This document shows positions 10,546 through 21,845 of a stretch of DNA of 64,000 nt, in pieces; positions within the stretch are counted from its first letter, which is position 1; each line of letters opens with the position of its first letter. The stretch is from Elmis aenea. Taxonomy: Eukaryota > Arthropoda > Insecta > Coleoptera > Elmidae. A program made the position numbers and the translations under genes. Location: the NCBI GenBank assembly GCA_947652605.1, contig OX393577.1, forward strand, positions 59,916,108-59,980,107, read 5' to 3'. The notes beneath the pieces are model-generated. The model saw only the letters and a program-made list of their open reading frames with translations, did not search any database and was not told the DNA's origin.

Positions 10546-11023
10546 GGAGAGATATTTAAGGATTTTTAAAGTAATGTTATGGACAACTTCTTTCGTTCAA
10601 TAGCAAATTGGTACGAAGTCTAGATTAACACACAGCATAATTAAAAAACCAATCATTATTCATCACAATAAGTTTTTAAAATGGATGTTTGGAATGATAA
10701 TGTAAATTTTTAATAATACTCTATTTGCGTAGAAGTTGTTGCACTATGAAAACCACCTATATTTTATTTATTTTACATGTGGATACAAGAGCTGTCGTTT
10801 CACACAAAGCGCTGTTACACGCTTAGCATAATATTACTGTTTGGTTCACTTCTGCTCTGCAAACCTATCGTTTGAAATCACAACATCATGTATCGAACAT
10901 CCTAGATCCTAGACAATCCTTCACTGCATAGGGATTGTAAACGATTAAAGATACAAATCTGTTTAAATGGGACAAACCGTGCAAAATTTTGGGAACTGTG
11001 TATAAAAAGATACTTTTATAAAT
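10546..11023. other. No feature seen
   Basis: AT-rich sequence between the RNase H remnant and the left terminus of the large element at 11024. Neither strand shows a coding pattern or known repeat end. Confidence 0.4.
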
Positions 11024-11495
11024 GAAGGGTGTTGGGTGAAAACAAGGAATGTCAATTTGTATTAGATCTTAACAATTTGATTTTAAAGTCTACTATTTTT
11101 TTGTTCGTAGAGCTGCACAACGAAACTTTATTTTACTATGGATCAAATTATTATAAACGAAGGTTAACTAATAAATGTGAAAAATAATTTTTATTTAAAC
11201 TATAGATAATATTAGTTATTCTAAGTGACCTGTCAAATTTATGGTTTAAAATAAGGAATGTTAATGAAAAAATACCAGGTGTCAACCATTTATTGTTACT
11301 TATTTGAAACAAAATAAACTTAGGATGTGATTAAGAATTAATTACACACATTAATAAATAATTATATTATTTATTAATAAAATTGTTTTAATGAGGTAGA
11401 TTAAGGTAGAAATTCTTATTAGATGCAGAATAACAACATTTTGAAAGATGTGCAATATCTTTGTATTTTTATTCAATTAGTGGAAGCAATTCATA

Positions 11496-12818
11496 GAGTA
11501 AACCCGGGCAAAAGTCCGCACCGGGGTAAAAGTCCTATTAGGGATAGGAAGGACTGGAGAGTTAAGAGAGAATAGGTTTTATTATAGGTAGTTGAGATAC
11601 AGTATCTGTGGTGGACACATATAGTTCTAGCTTGATCGGCAGTTAAACCGCTGCTTAAATGAGCTAAGTGTGAAAATGCTTGGCTTGTTATAGTTTTCGA
11701 TGATCTTTTATTAGGCAGTGATATTTAAAAGTCTCTCACAACCGGCATGCAACTTTTTTTATATAACCCTCCATTTTAGCTACACAATCATGTCGCCAAA
11801 CGTTTCCTAACTTAAACTAAAGTTGCCGTCATATTACTTCTATCGTAATTAGCACGCATGGGGGCAAAAAGCCGCAGTCTTGACTGGGGTAAAAGGCCGC
11901 ACACGGGCTTTTGTCCCGTCTATTTAATTTGGAAAGATTCAAATCCACATTTACGTCTGATCACGAAGCAAGTTTGGCTGATCACTGTAGATAGATAGAA
12001 GGACGTAAGGTTCTACGGAATTACTAGAAAAAAAAAAATCGGCGGTTGACTTTTGACTTTGCTTCGCAAAATAATATCGTAAACGATTTTAATAAGGAGT
12101 CACAAATGGCGGGAGACGACTGTACCAAATATTTTTTTTCTCGACACAAATTTTCTTTCAAACGCCCAAAAAGACAAGCGTCGGAAGGATTATAGGTTTC
12201 AATAAAGTCCAAATAGAAAGATTCTACGATAATTTAACGAACAGCCATGTCAGAGAAGGGGAAAACGAAATTGTTTGCCCAGGTTGTCAAGAAATATATG
12301 AAGATCCACCAGTCGAGGACTAGATTGTGCAGTAAATGCCACAACTAGTGGCACGGAAGTTGCTCAAATTTTGAAACCGGCGAGTTCGCCTGTGATTTTT
12401 GTTGAATTCGTCAAATATTTTTTGTGTTCTTTTAAATGTGATATTTTTTTAAATTTTGTTACAGGACTGAACTTTTATTTTGTATTTTTGAAGAGAATTA
12501 ACTTTCATTTTATAAAATAACACACCGTATATTAACGTGTCAAAGATGTAAACATTTTAATTAGACGAATGCGCGAACGGACTTTTGCCCCATCAATTTG
12601 GACTTTTGCCCCATAGGGTGGGGCAAAAGTACCAATCTACATCAAACCATAAAAACAAATATTTTTATTTGAATTCGTTACTTTTGGTGGCAACCCATTT
12701 TATGATGCAATGAGAAGTGTCTAATGTGTTCATAAAAAAATGTTGACCTGTTAAACATAAAACTTACTTAGTTAGGGAGTTGAGAACGTTAAGTGCGGAC
12801 TTTTGCCCGGGTTTACTC
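11496..12818. mobile_element. Pogo-like element with TA duplication
   Basis: Inverted termini GAGTAAACCCGGGCAAAAGT / complement are flanked by TA at 11494-11495 and 12819-12820, unit 1323 bp. Motifs like GGGGCAAAAGTCC recur inside both ends (near 11524, 11862, 11890, 12580-12640) in both orientations and are likely binding repeats. The interior encodes decayed pogo/Tigger-type transposase pieces on the plus strand. An internal deletion leaves the DNA-binding region joined to a C-terminal zinc finger without the DDE core. Confidence 0.82.
11935..12402 (+). pseudogene. Pogo/Tigger-type transposase, catalytic core deleted
   Basis: Successive frames give FKSTFTSDHEASLADHC, then SQNNIVNDFNKESQMAGDD and FFSRHKFSFKRPKR, then IIGFNKVQIERFYDNL. 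These are the CENP-B/Tc5-type helix-turn-helix blocks of insect pogo-like transposases. The last block runs in one frame (from 12189) into CPGCQEIYEDPPVED, and after a stop and frame change into SKCHN, a stop, then WHGSCSNFETGEFACDFC and a stop. That is a PHD-like Cys/His finger with C-x-x-C, WH-x-x-C and C-x-x-C. The roughly 300 residues of DDE domain expected between these parts are absent. Confidence 0.72.
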
Positions 12819-12820
12819 TA

Positions 12821-13477
12821 GTGTGATTGTGTTGGCTGTTGAGAATTCAAATTCTTTATTTTCTGATGGCCTTGTTCGTCATATTCCCAATTCCCAGTTT
12901 TCTGTAAATTCTTTTCCTGCTTATTATAATTACGGATAAAGGTGCTGTTAGTTTTGAAAGGTTAATGGGATTCGGTGAAATATTCTAGTAACATTCTTCT
13001 GTTAATCCTTTTTGTACTTATTATAATAAGCTTTAGTACTAGTTTGTTTAAACAATTCAATTTTTTTAATTTTATTTTCTGTAAGAAACAGTTGTGAGCG
13101 GACTGTCCAATTAAACAGTGGTGTCAAAGTTTTGCAATTTAACGTTCATCATTTTAAAATTAAAGATGATGAAATATTTTAACGCCATTGTGTTTTTTAT
13201 TTTGTAATCTTTGATAAAATTATTAATCGATTTTTTATACATTTTTTGTAATAATTTCTTTTGGTATGAATGTTTTAAATTTTTTTTATAGAAACAAAAA
13301 GAGGGCATTAAGCCGGAACCGGAACTGAACCGTTTTTGCCGAAACGGTACCGATTTATCACAACCAAAAAGTTAAAATTTGTCGAACCTGTAACCGGAAC
13401 TGAACCGTTATTCTTTTTGTTCTTTGACCGTAATAATAGAGCCACAGCAGCACAGCACAACCTGTTTCTAGAATATA
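12821..13477. other. Interior of the 4.3-kb element
   Basis: No coding pattern. At 13310-13440 GGAACCGGAACTGAACCG-like motifs recur (CCGGAACTGAACCGTT appears twice), similar in style to the CCGGT-rich ends of hAT elements, but no termini or target duplication could be paired. Confidence 0.35.
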
Positions 13478-15027
13478 CAGGGTGCCCATTTTTCTAACCT
13501 GTTGTATGGGTAACTCCGTTAATATTAGAGATACAGAAACATTTAAATTAGCAAATTTGTGCAGAATTTAAAGGGAAATCTGATGCCATTTTCAAATTTG
13601 ACCTACGTCAACTTTTTAAAATATTTTAAAAAAACTGAAAAAGGTCGATTTTTTCAAACTTGCATAATTCCGTAACCATATAATGAGTTAGAACAAAAAT
13701 AAAAATTGGCTGTTATAGATGTTTTTACGTAGATTTTAAATATGTTAACGGAATTTTCATAGCACTCTCTATTTCCGAGTTATAGCACAAACTTGCATTT
13801 TTTTAAATGGAAGTCATAGTTGGCTATGGTCTTATTAAAAAGGTTATTTTTTTCTCGTTTCAATGATATAAGGGTTGTTATGCTTTACTTTTGTAGTTTT
13901 TTTTTAAATAAGCAAAAATCATTTTACATGTTCACCGCCTACTAATACGTGGGAGTTATCCCGTGTTGATGTTCTTTTTTTTCGAGATGACATTTAAGAG
14001 TTGTCTCTTATCGTTAGTGTAGCAGTTATTAGCCAGTTACAAATTTTAAAAACAAAACCTCAGAGTTTGTCAAATAAAATTTATTGTTTGTTTTACGTAT
14101 AAATCTCTCTCTCGTGTTGAACAAAATTTTTGATTGACTTTATTGTAAATTTCAAAAACAATGTTTTCTAATGAAAAAAGAACCGACATGCTTTTTTTAT
14201 TACTAGGCTTGTAATAGAAATAGTAGAAATTCAAGTGAAATGTATTTGCAAAGATTTATGGAAAGGAGGCAACCAAGAAAGAAATTATTTTCGTTATTAG
14301 AAACCAATCTAAAAAAATACAGGTCATTTACAAAATCCAAAGGTTTGAAAATTAAATTTAAGCAAGAAGATGAAGAGAGAGTCCTAGAATACATAAATTA
14401 TAAACCAACATCATCTACCCTACCCGGGAGTTGTCCCTTGAATGTGGTGTCAACTGAAAAGGCCGAACTGGCTAATAATTGCTACACTAACGATAAGAGA
14501 CAACTCTTAAATGTCACATCGAAAAAAAAAGAACATCAACACAGGATAACTCCCATCTATTAGTAGGCAGTGAACATGTAAAATGATTTTTGCTTATTTA
14601 AAGAAAAACTACAAAAGTAAAGCATAACAACCCTTATATCATTGAAACGAGAAAAAAATAACCTTTTTAATAAGACCATAGCCAACTATGACTTCCATTT
14701 AAAAAAATGCAAGTTTGTGCTATAACTCGGAAATCGAGAGTGCTATGAAAATTCCGTTAACATATTTAAAATCTACGTAAAAACATCTATAAAAGCCAAT
14801 TTTTATTTTCGTTCTAACTCATATGGTTACGGAATTATGCAAGTTTGAAAAAATCGACCTTTATCAGTTTTTTCAAAATATTTCAAAAAGTTGATGACGT
14901 AGGTCAAATTTGAAAATGGCATCAGATTTCCCTTTAAATTCTGCACAAATTTGCTAATTTAAACGTTTCTGTATCTCTAATATTAACGGAGTTACCCATA
15001 CAACAGGTTAGAAAAATGGGCACCCTG
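13478..15027. mobile_element. Palindromic TA-flanked element (F)
   Basis: The termini CAGGGTGCCCATTTTTCTAA / complement are flanked by TA (13476-13477 and 15028-15029), unit 1550 bp. The arms pair from the ends to about 14040 and 14465. Long matched stretches include the GTTACCCATACAACAGG and CCTACTAATA...AACATCAACAC regions. The roughly 420-bp loop carries the 5' part of a transposase gene. The element probably arose by inverted duplication of the 5' end of a Tc/mariner-type transposon. Confidence 0.85.
14161..14400 (+). pseudogene. DUF4817-like transposase N-terminus in loop of F
   Basis: From ATG at 14161: MFSNEKRTDMLFLLLGL and a stop. One base shift later, from 14210: CNRNSRNSSEMYLQRFMERR, then QPRKKLFSLLETNLKKYRSF and TKSKG. 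Together they cover the N-terminal helix-turn-helix DUF4817 block (MxSxEExxDM...G-x-C-x-x-N-x-x-x-A-x-x-x-Y-x-x-x-F-P-x-R-x-x-P). The ATG is probably the native start. The frame stays open to 14563, but beyond about 14465 it runs into palindrome arm rather than transposase. Confidence 0.7.
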
Positions 15028-15369
15028 TATATTGTGAAAATGAGAATATTTAACGACTGTTTAGTCGCAAGTGCGCGATCCATACAATTATCTTGCGACT
15101 GCGATTTTATAGTCGCGGCGACAGAAAACCGCATCTGCCTAACAGAATCCGGTGTTGACAATCCTTGTTTTCTCCTGTTCGCGGTATGACCTTCCACGTT
15201 TTCTCTCAAACTGCCTATATTTGTATGTGGAATTACTCTGGAAAAAACTGGTATTTTTCTAAACTGATTACACTCTGATGTAGTACAGCAAAATATCTAT
15301 AAGATGGCATCAATATCTCAAAATCGATGAAAATTGACATTCCTTGTTTTTACTCAACACCCTTCAAAT

Positions 15370-16338
15370 ATAAATAGATAAAGTTTTTATATTGACACAG
15401 TAGCGTGGAGTTATGCAACTGAATACCAATGAGAATGAAATAAAGAATAAGATAAGAACAAAAGATATATAATTTTTTTAAATTTAACAATACGAAACCA
15501 TTTAAGTTGGCTACAAAATAAAGATAATAATTCATCAAAGATTCTTGTACCTACACTTGTTATTCTTCGTATTTTGTTTTTACGAAACAATTAAAAAACC
15601 AAAATTTTAGGTTTAACGTACCTGCAAAAAGTTGTATGATTTAAATTTTAAGTCTTTTGGGGGACTCTTGTTCGTTTTTATACAATTTTGCTTGTTTTTC
15701 AGTGCTAGATATTTGTCAAATTACTTGGATTTTTTAAAAATTTTATTTATCTTCATAAGCGGTTTCGACCACTTTCAAAAAATGTTTCATGCCATTTTAT
15801 TACTATGTTGATTAAGCGGTTTGTTTTTATAACTATCAAAGTAGCCAACACTACTACTACAACTAATTGAAAATATTTTTCAGTTGTCATATTTTGTTCC
15901 AACTAACCAATTTTATATCTCATGTCGTTAACGAAATCTGCTGTCTGATAATAAAAACTGTGAACTAAAAAATCAATTTACGATTCTAATAACCGCTTCA
16001 TACAATACACCAGCATGTGCAAAATTTAATTTAAAAACAAAATTCCTTTGATAAAAAGGTTACAATTTGGTACGCAACACTTTTAAGTTCTCAGAAACAA
16101 ATACCGTCCTCACTTAAAATATATTCTAAATTGGAAGAGGAAAATTGGGCCCTATTCTTCCAGCAACAACTTCAAAGATCTTTTTTCGTAATGAAAAGTT
16201 CATATCTAACGAAAGGTTAACACCGACGGACGAGTGGATCATTTACTTGAATCGGTTTATTTAGACCAACCCTAATTAGATTCGCCACATTCTAAATTCG
16301 TTCACGTAACATTTCAACGCTTCCTTGTGTTAATAATG
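15370..16338. other. No feature seen
   Basis: AT-rich sequence without coding bias, element termini or structured repeats on either strand. Confidence 0.4.
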
Positions 16339-16770
16339 TACAAGGTGGTCCAAATTCGAAGTATTTCTAGAGTATCTCGTTAATTATAAAAGTTAGCGCA
16401 AATCCTATTCAGGTCTAAAGCGCAATTTTTTTGAGAAAATTGGGTGCCAGGGTTTTAGTTAGGTTTTTCGCCACAAATAAAACTAAAACAGTCGTAATTT
16501 TTATATTCAAGCAAATTTCTTTTCTTTAAAAATTAAGCAAAAGATGAGGAAAATCTTAATCGCCTTTTTTTAAGACAAAAATCTTTAAAACGTTTCGCTC
16601 AATTTTAAAAAATTAATAAGATATGGTGAATTTTCAAAATCATGTAACTATCAACTTCTGTCTAAAGCCCGAAAACTAAAATCGCTACTGTAAAGTAAAT
16701 TTATCGTAAAAACCCTAGACACTTAAATCAGATTTTCGCCAACTATTGTATTCTCCGAGATAACCTGCAC
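16339..16770. mobile_element. Degenerate foldback of the GGTCCAAATTCG family
   Basis: The left end CAAGGTGGTCCAAATTCGAA follows TA. Near the right end, TTTTCGCCAACTATTGTATT then CTCCGAGATAACCTGC matches the sub-terminal sequence of the arms at 35250-35314 and 60540-60600, but the last 30 bp with the terminus are lost. The two halves look complementary only in part. Confidence 0.45.
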
Positions 16771-19759
16771 AAATAAAAAGACAAAAAAACAAAATTATTT
16801 ATAATTCTTGACTGTTATCATGCTATAAGTAATCCCTAAACAAAGCAATCTTATGCGCCTAAGTGCTGGACAATGAAGTAGAATTTCATTAACAAAAGAA
16901 TAGAAAACAAGCTTTCACTGAACAAAGTAATAGTCTTTGTTTTTTGATAATTATTCACCATGTTCGAGGCTACTCAGCGAAAAACTTAATGGGACCAAAG
17001 TAAACTCGCATATGCTCAGTTTTGTTACAAACGTTTGTTGAAACTCCAGTGTCACTCCGTTACTTCCTTCATTAAACTTTGCGCATGAAGTGTGGCGAAA
17101 TGTATCAGTTAATAATATTAGTCTTATGTACTTTAACTATAAAGTGGAATATAAATTAGTTATTAAACTTGTTGAAGCACAGCGGGATCGTCCTCTTCCA
17201 TTACACAATTTCATTTGCAAATAAGGCATAACAATTTGCCAAAAAGTAAACAACCAAATTTTTAACTGCCTGGCATCTTTCATCTTCTGTAACAATCGAT
17301 TTTTGTTATTGTTTAACTCTTGTTTGTTTTGTTTGTTTTCGTTGTTCGTTGTAAGTGAAATTGGATGCGCGTTCTTATTTCTTGATTGCGATGTTTTTTT
17401 TTGCGGAATGTTCCTCAAGGATCATTAAAACCATGTTTTATTTTTGTGAATACAGTGGGCTCCTGTTTAATCTATCCAAACGTGATTAAATAAAGATCAT
17501 CAGATTATAGAAAAAATATCTAGAGTTGTTCCAAATATTTACAAACCTTTTTTTTTTCATCAAGCAAAAACAGCGCTCGCGCAAAATTAAAAATTAAGCA
17601 TAAAAATCATATTAAGAACCTAATAATTATTGTTTAGCGTGCTAAAGATATGTGTGAAAAAATTGAGTTACGTTGGATAACACGTAGTTTCGGATAACCG
17701 AAGGTTGGGTAATTTGATATTGAATGTAATACCTTCGCACGAGTTGACTTCAGCCATTTTTCTACAAAGTATTTTACATTTTTTCATGTAATTATAAAGC
17801 TTGAAAGTTCTGAGTTTGAAAAATGGAGAAAAGAATACAAACTGCATGCCCTTTAGTTTAACAAAAGTTCAGGACTTTAATTTTCATAAAAACTTTGATT
17901 TTTTTAAATTCAGGGAGTGGCTTATGATCTCATGGCTTGAGCGACATGATAATAAAGTGCATATTTGATGCTCTACTGAAAATTTTGCCCCCAACTGAGG
18001 TGAAATGAGCCACCCAGAATGATAAAAAACGGAAATTCTTTATTTATGGAATATCAAAAAAAAATAAATCACTGGTATTTTCTCAAACATTTGCACCTTA
18101 CAGAATAAGCAGACTTAGCATAAGTAGAAATAAATTTGGTGAATTTTAACCCACTTATCAAGAAAGAGCACGAAAAGTTGTCCTAGAAATACTTTATTAG
18201 GAAGTGGCACACAAATCAAATGAATTTCTGGTCAAGTGGTTCAAGTCTAACCCGGTGGCTCAACTCACCCCGCGCGACGGTACATAAAAAGTCTGGTAAA
18301 ATCCTTCGCAGCTACAAAGTATTAAAGCAGACAGTTGCACAAAACAAAAGATTTTTTAATTTCTATGAGCGTATTATTGCTCACTTCTCTAGATGTAATA
18401 AAAACATTACTGACTACGATATACGAGGGGTGTTTTCCATATTCGCAGAATGAGACAGAATCTGGCATTTTCGGGTTTTGCAAAGCGAAAGATAATGTAA
18501 AATGATAATGACCAATTAATAATTATCAGTTTTTCTACACATACGTATTTGTCTCAGTATTTGAAAAAAGTTTGTTTTAAATGAAGCAATGCCAAAATTT
18601 AATTTTACTTTTTTTTTAATACATTTAAAATTGACCGAAAATATTTAATTAACTCCAAAAAGTATATTGTTTGCTTCTTTAAATAGACCAAAACATGTGC
18701 TAGCTAAATTAAACAAAACTTCTTATTGATCATCATATAATATTAAAAAAGCCTTAAATGATGTAGTAAGCGTAAAATTTCCGATATTAACGTTGATTTT
18801 TGTTTGTTAAACTCATATTTCACATCCATTTGAATTGGAAAATCGATATTCGCATAGCTTGATTTAATTCAATTTTAAAAACATACGCTCTATAATTAAA
18901 TAGAATTTAAATGTGAACTATTTAGTGTTAAATGTAAACCAACAAATTTGAATGGACAAGTTCGATAATTAGAAAATTTAAACTTTCCAAATTTTGAGCT
19001 TAATTTAGATCTAAACCGAATGTAAATGTTAATTTCCATAACATTTCATGACAATTGTATGTACAAACTTAACTTTCAGTCAGAATGCCTTTAAAATTTA
19101 CATAAATTTATTTGCAAATCTACTTCGGATTCTCATTTTAAACAGAACTTACTCTGACGAAACTAACTCAACACATGCAAATTAGAAAATAATGTAATGT
19201 TAGACTATTCAAGTATAACATTTAAAAGTAGAAATAGTATTTTCTAAGGAAAACGAAGAAGCAGCTATCTTTATAAAATACAGAAAAATCATTCAGTGAA
19301 TGGGCATTTTTACGTCATTATTTCTCCTTTATATTTTAATTGCAGCGAAATAGATAGGGAAATACTGTGCAAAATATGTGCAACAGGAGCGCTAATTATT
19401 CAATAAAACTTCTATAGAAAATTAAAACTTTCATCATAAAGTATTTTGCCTTGTTGTAACCTACAAAAACCTATGAGGAGAAAGAATTAGAAGAGCAGGA
19501 AGGACAAGATGCCTGAAATTGTATACTTAAAAAGTGGGGAAAAACACTCAGTAGCAAAAATGTATGTTTAGTAAACATTTCAAAACAAAATAAAATAAAA
19601 ATGCACGCGCCACATCAATAATAGAGGAAAGCATAAAAAAACGACTGTTTGGAGGAAAAGACGAAGCGAAATACCATACAGTTCTTAGAAACCACGAGGT
19701 AACAGAAGCACAGGAACAGATTGGAACAAGGTAAGAGAGTAAGGAATGAAAAAAGCATA
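16771..19759. other. Long stretch with no defensible gene
   Basis: Open frames up to 93 codons occur (17137-17418 minus, 18220-18453 plus), but neither translation resembles a known family and both are Lys/Asn/Phe-rich as expected from AT-rich DNA. Near 17453, TACAGTGGGCTCCTGTTTAA has the look of a Tigger/pogo end, with GGATAACCGAAGG at 17692, but no partner terminus was found. Confidence 0.35.
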
Positions 19760-20309
19760 CACTGCCGGTCAAAACTTTAAGACTAACCCAATTTTTCCAG
19801 AAAACACAGAAAATATAGTTTTGATATAAAAGAAATTTTTACTTTTTAAAGTTAATACATTTTATATATTATTGAAATATTAGAAATTAATCATATTAAA
19901 ATTACAATTATGTAGAATAAAGCAAGAATACTAAAAATATTGTCGTTTTACTGACCAGGGAAGGTCACGATAAGTTGTCACTAAAATTTGATTAAGGCTG
20001 TTCTTATTGCATCAAGAACATCAAAACTAAATGTTTTCCAGAATTATACGTGCCACTGGCCATTTTCTTCGGAAAAATAGGGGAAAAACTAAATAGTTGA
20101 ATAAAAAAAGTCATTTTTGCGATCGCGTTGGCCATGAAACCGTCAGAGACAAAATCTAAATTTTTTTATTTACCAATGCAAGTGAAATGGTACAACGTTT
20201 TTGAAAAAAAAACGGTTCTGGAGGAAAACGCGAAAAACGAGGCCTTTGTAAAAATGCTTTTCCCTATGTTAAACACGTATGCAAGTCGCATAGATTTAGT
20301 TATACAGAT

Positions 20310-21249
20310 TAGGGATTGTAAATTTACCGACTTTTTGAATTACCGGTAATTCGGTAAAACTGTCAATCAAAACCGGTTTACCGGTAATTTACCGGTAAAC
20401 CATATTATTATGTATATTTATATTATATTGTTGTTTTTTTTAGATTTTTCCGGTTCCTAACATTTTTAATATATTTTTGGGAGTTTATCCGCGTCTCCCC
20501 TATAGTGAGAGCTAATCGAAACGTCGAGCCAATTTAAATATTACCCGGATAAACTCCGAAAACCATATTAAAAATAAATATATTTATATACATTTATTTA
20601 TTATGGAACTGATTAAGATAGTTGAAGCCTAAACCATCCCAATCAGTTTCATACAATATATCAGTTAACAGCCATCAACGCAATAATTTTTTTATGAAAT
20701 ATTAATATAATACAATATAAAATAACAATATATAATATATAATATATAAAATAAAAATATTACAAAAAATATAACCCAGCATTACAAAAAACACATGAAA
20801 ATAAAACTATTCTGAACATAAAATATAAAATGATATAGGTACCTAACATAAAATATGTTGTCAAACTATAAACAATATTTTTTATTTTAAACTTTTCTTA
20901 AAAAATTAGCACGTAGAAAACATAATTTATGTAAACTATCGTCTCCTAATTGCGACCTAATTTTTGTACAAAGTAATCCAGCCGCGGAAAAAGCTCTTTC
21001 GGATTCTACTACACTTGTTGGTCGAGTAGTGAGTAAACAATCAAACAATCATATGCCATTTGTATGATTTCCCCTTATTTTTTTTCTTTAAAAATACGTC
21101 ATTTTTTTCCGATTATTTGAGTTAGATTTTTATCATGATTAGAAAGATATTGTAAAATTACCGGTAAAAACTGGCAAATTACCGATAAAATTTGAAGAGC
21201 ATTTTTTGCGATTTACCGGTAAACCGGTTTACCAGTATTACAATCCCTA
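20310..21249 (-). mobile_element. hAT element (Ac-type) inside palindrome M
   Basis: Termini TAGGGATTGTAA / TTACAATCCCTA are flanked by ATACAGAT (20302-20309) and ATGCAGAT (21250-21257), an 8-bp duplication with one difference and the T-2/A-7 pattern of Ac-like hATs. Both ends are full of CCGGTTTACCGGTAA motifs, probably sub-terminal transposase sites. The minus strand keeps the dimerisation domain of the transposase. Non-autonomous. Confidence 0.85.
20887..21045 (-). pseudogene. hAT transposase C-terminal dimerisation remnant
   Basis: The minus-strand frame reads LLTTRPTSVVESERAFSAAG then LLCTKIRSQLGDDSLHKLCF and LRANFLRKV with a stop at 20887-20889. This is the conserved hAT C-terminal dimerisation domain (SERAFSAAG...R-x-x-L-x-x-x-x-x-x-x-L-x-F-L), intact over about 45 codons. 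A TGA lies just upstream and the rest of the transposase is gone. The stop lies well inside the element. Confidence 0.82.
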
Positions 21250-21573
21250 ATGCAGATATACCAGAACTTCTTAAATCATAGCGCTTTCTCCGGAACCGTT
21301 TAAGATTTTTTCAAAAACTTTGCACCATTTTACTTGCAAAAAATGGGCGCATTGGTAAATAAAAGGATTTCGATTTTGTCTGACGGTTTCATAGCCAACG
21401 CGATCGCGAAAGTGACCTTTTCATACCAATTTTTCAGTTTTTCTCCTATTTTTCCGAAGGAAATGGGCAGTGGCACGTATAACTCTGAATAAACATTTAG
21501 TTTTGATGTCCTTGATGCAATAAACACAGCCTTAATCAAATTCTAGCGACAACGTATCGTGACCCTCCCTTGT

Positions 21574-21800
21574 GTTTTACTCAGAACAGCCGTATTTGCA
21601 TTAATTGACATTTTGTTATTAATCTTGGTATGCGGGCAACTACATTTTTTTGTTGTTTCTGGTAAAATACTTTTCCATTTTTTCTGAAAATGTAGTCCAA
21701 AGCTCTTTTTTTTGACGAAGGACATTTTTCTCGGACCTATTTATCGAGGGCTCTTTCCTTACAAGCTCCGTAGGACTCGAATTTGGATATTGTGTTGGCC
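21574..21800 (-). pseudogene. Tc1-like transposase C-terminal remnant
   Basis: Read leftwards from about 21800 the frame gives IIWPTQYPNSSPTELVRKEP, then further on VLRQKKSFGLHFQKKWKSIL and PETTKK; another frame gives VVARIPRLITKCQLMQI. In Tc1 transposases this region is WP-x-QSPDLNPIE-x-x-W, then C-P-x-x-x-x-x-LW-x-x-x-x-x-EW, then R-M-P-R-L. The SPDLNPIE block is mutated and the frame changes at least once. The open frame 21543-21725 is part of this. Confidence 0.7.
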
Positions 21801-21845
21801 AAATTATGTATTCTGTCTATTTTTATTTCAAATAGCCTCTGCACA

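Larger units (their letters stand above)
11024..15365. mobile_element. Large unclassified TIR element hosting two insertions
   Basis: A 35-bp terminus at 11024-11058 begins GAAGGGTGTTGGGTGAAAAC and continues AAGGAATGTCAATTT. It has an inverted partner at 15331-15365 (AAATTGACATTCCTTG... ending ACACCCTTC) with few mismatches. AAAT lies immediately outside on both sides (11020-11023 and 15366-15369), a possible 4-bp duplication. Inside are a pogo-like element (11496-12818) and a palindrome (13478-15027); removing them leaves roughly 1.5 kb with no recognisable transposase. The superfamily is unknown to me. Confidence 0.6.
19954..21573. mobile_element. Palindrome family M, copy 2, with hAT inside
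   Basis: The arms start ACCAGGGAAGGTCACGATAA and end in CGTATCGTGACCCTCCCTTG. GTTTTACT sits directly outside on both sides (19945-19952 and 21574-21581); with one more mismatched base this is an 8-9 bp target duplication. Without the hAT at 20310-21249 the unit is about 680 bp, close to copy 3. Long terminal palindromes with roughly 9-bp duplications recall Mutator-like foldbacks, but there is no coding evidence for that class. Confidence 0.75.
19760..21845 (-). mobile_element. Tc1-like element broken by nested insertions
   Basis: The end CACTGCCGGTCAAAACTTTA follows TA at 19758-19759. The same family end lies at 22921 and a weaker one at 5378. At 19945-19953 it is interrupted by palindrome M copy 2, and it resumes at 21574 (GTTTTACTCAGAACAGCCG; the uninterrupted copy at 23104-23135 has GTTTTACCGAATTTTCCTCA then AACAGCCG). 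The transposase C-terminus follows on the minus strand. The 5' half of the element is missing. Confidence 0.7.
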
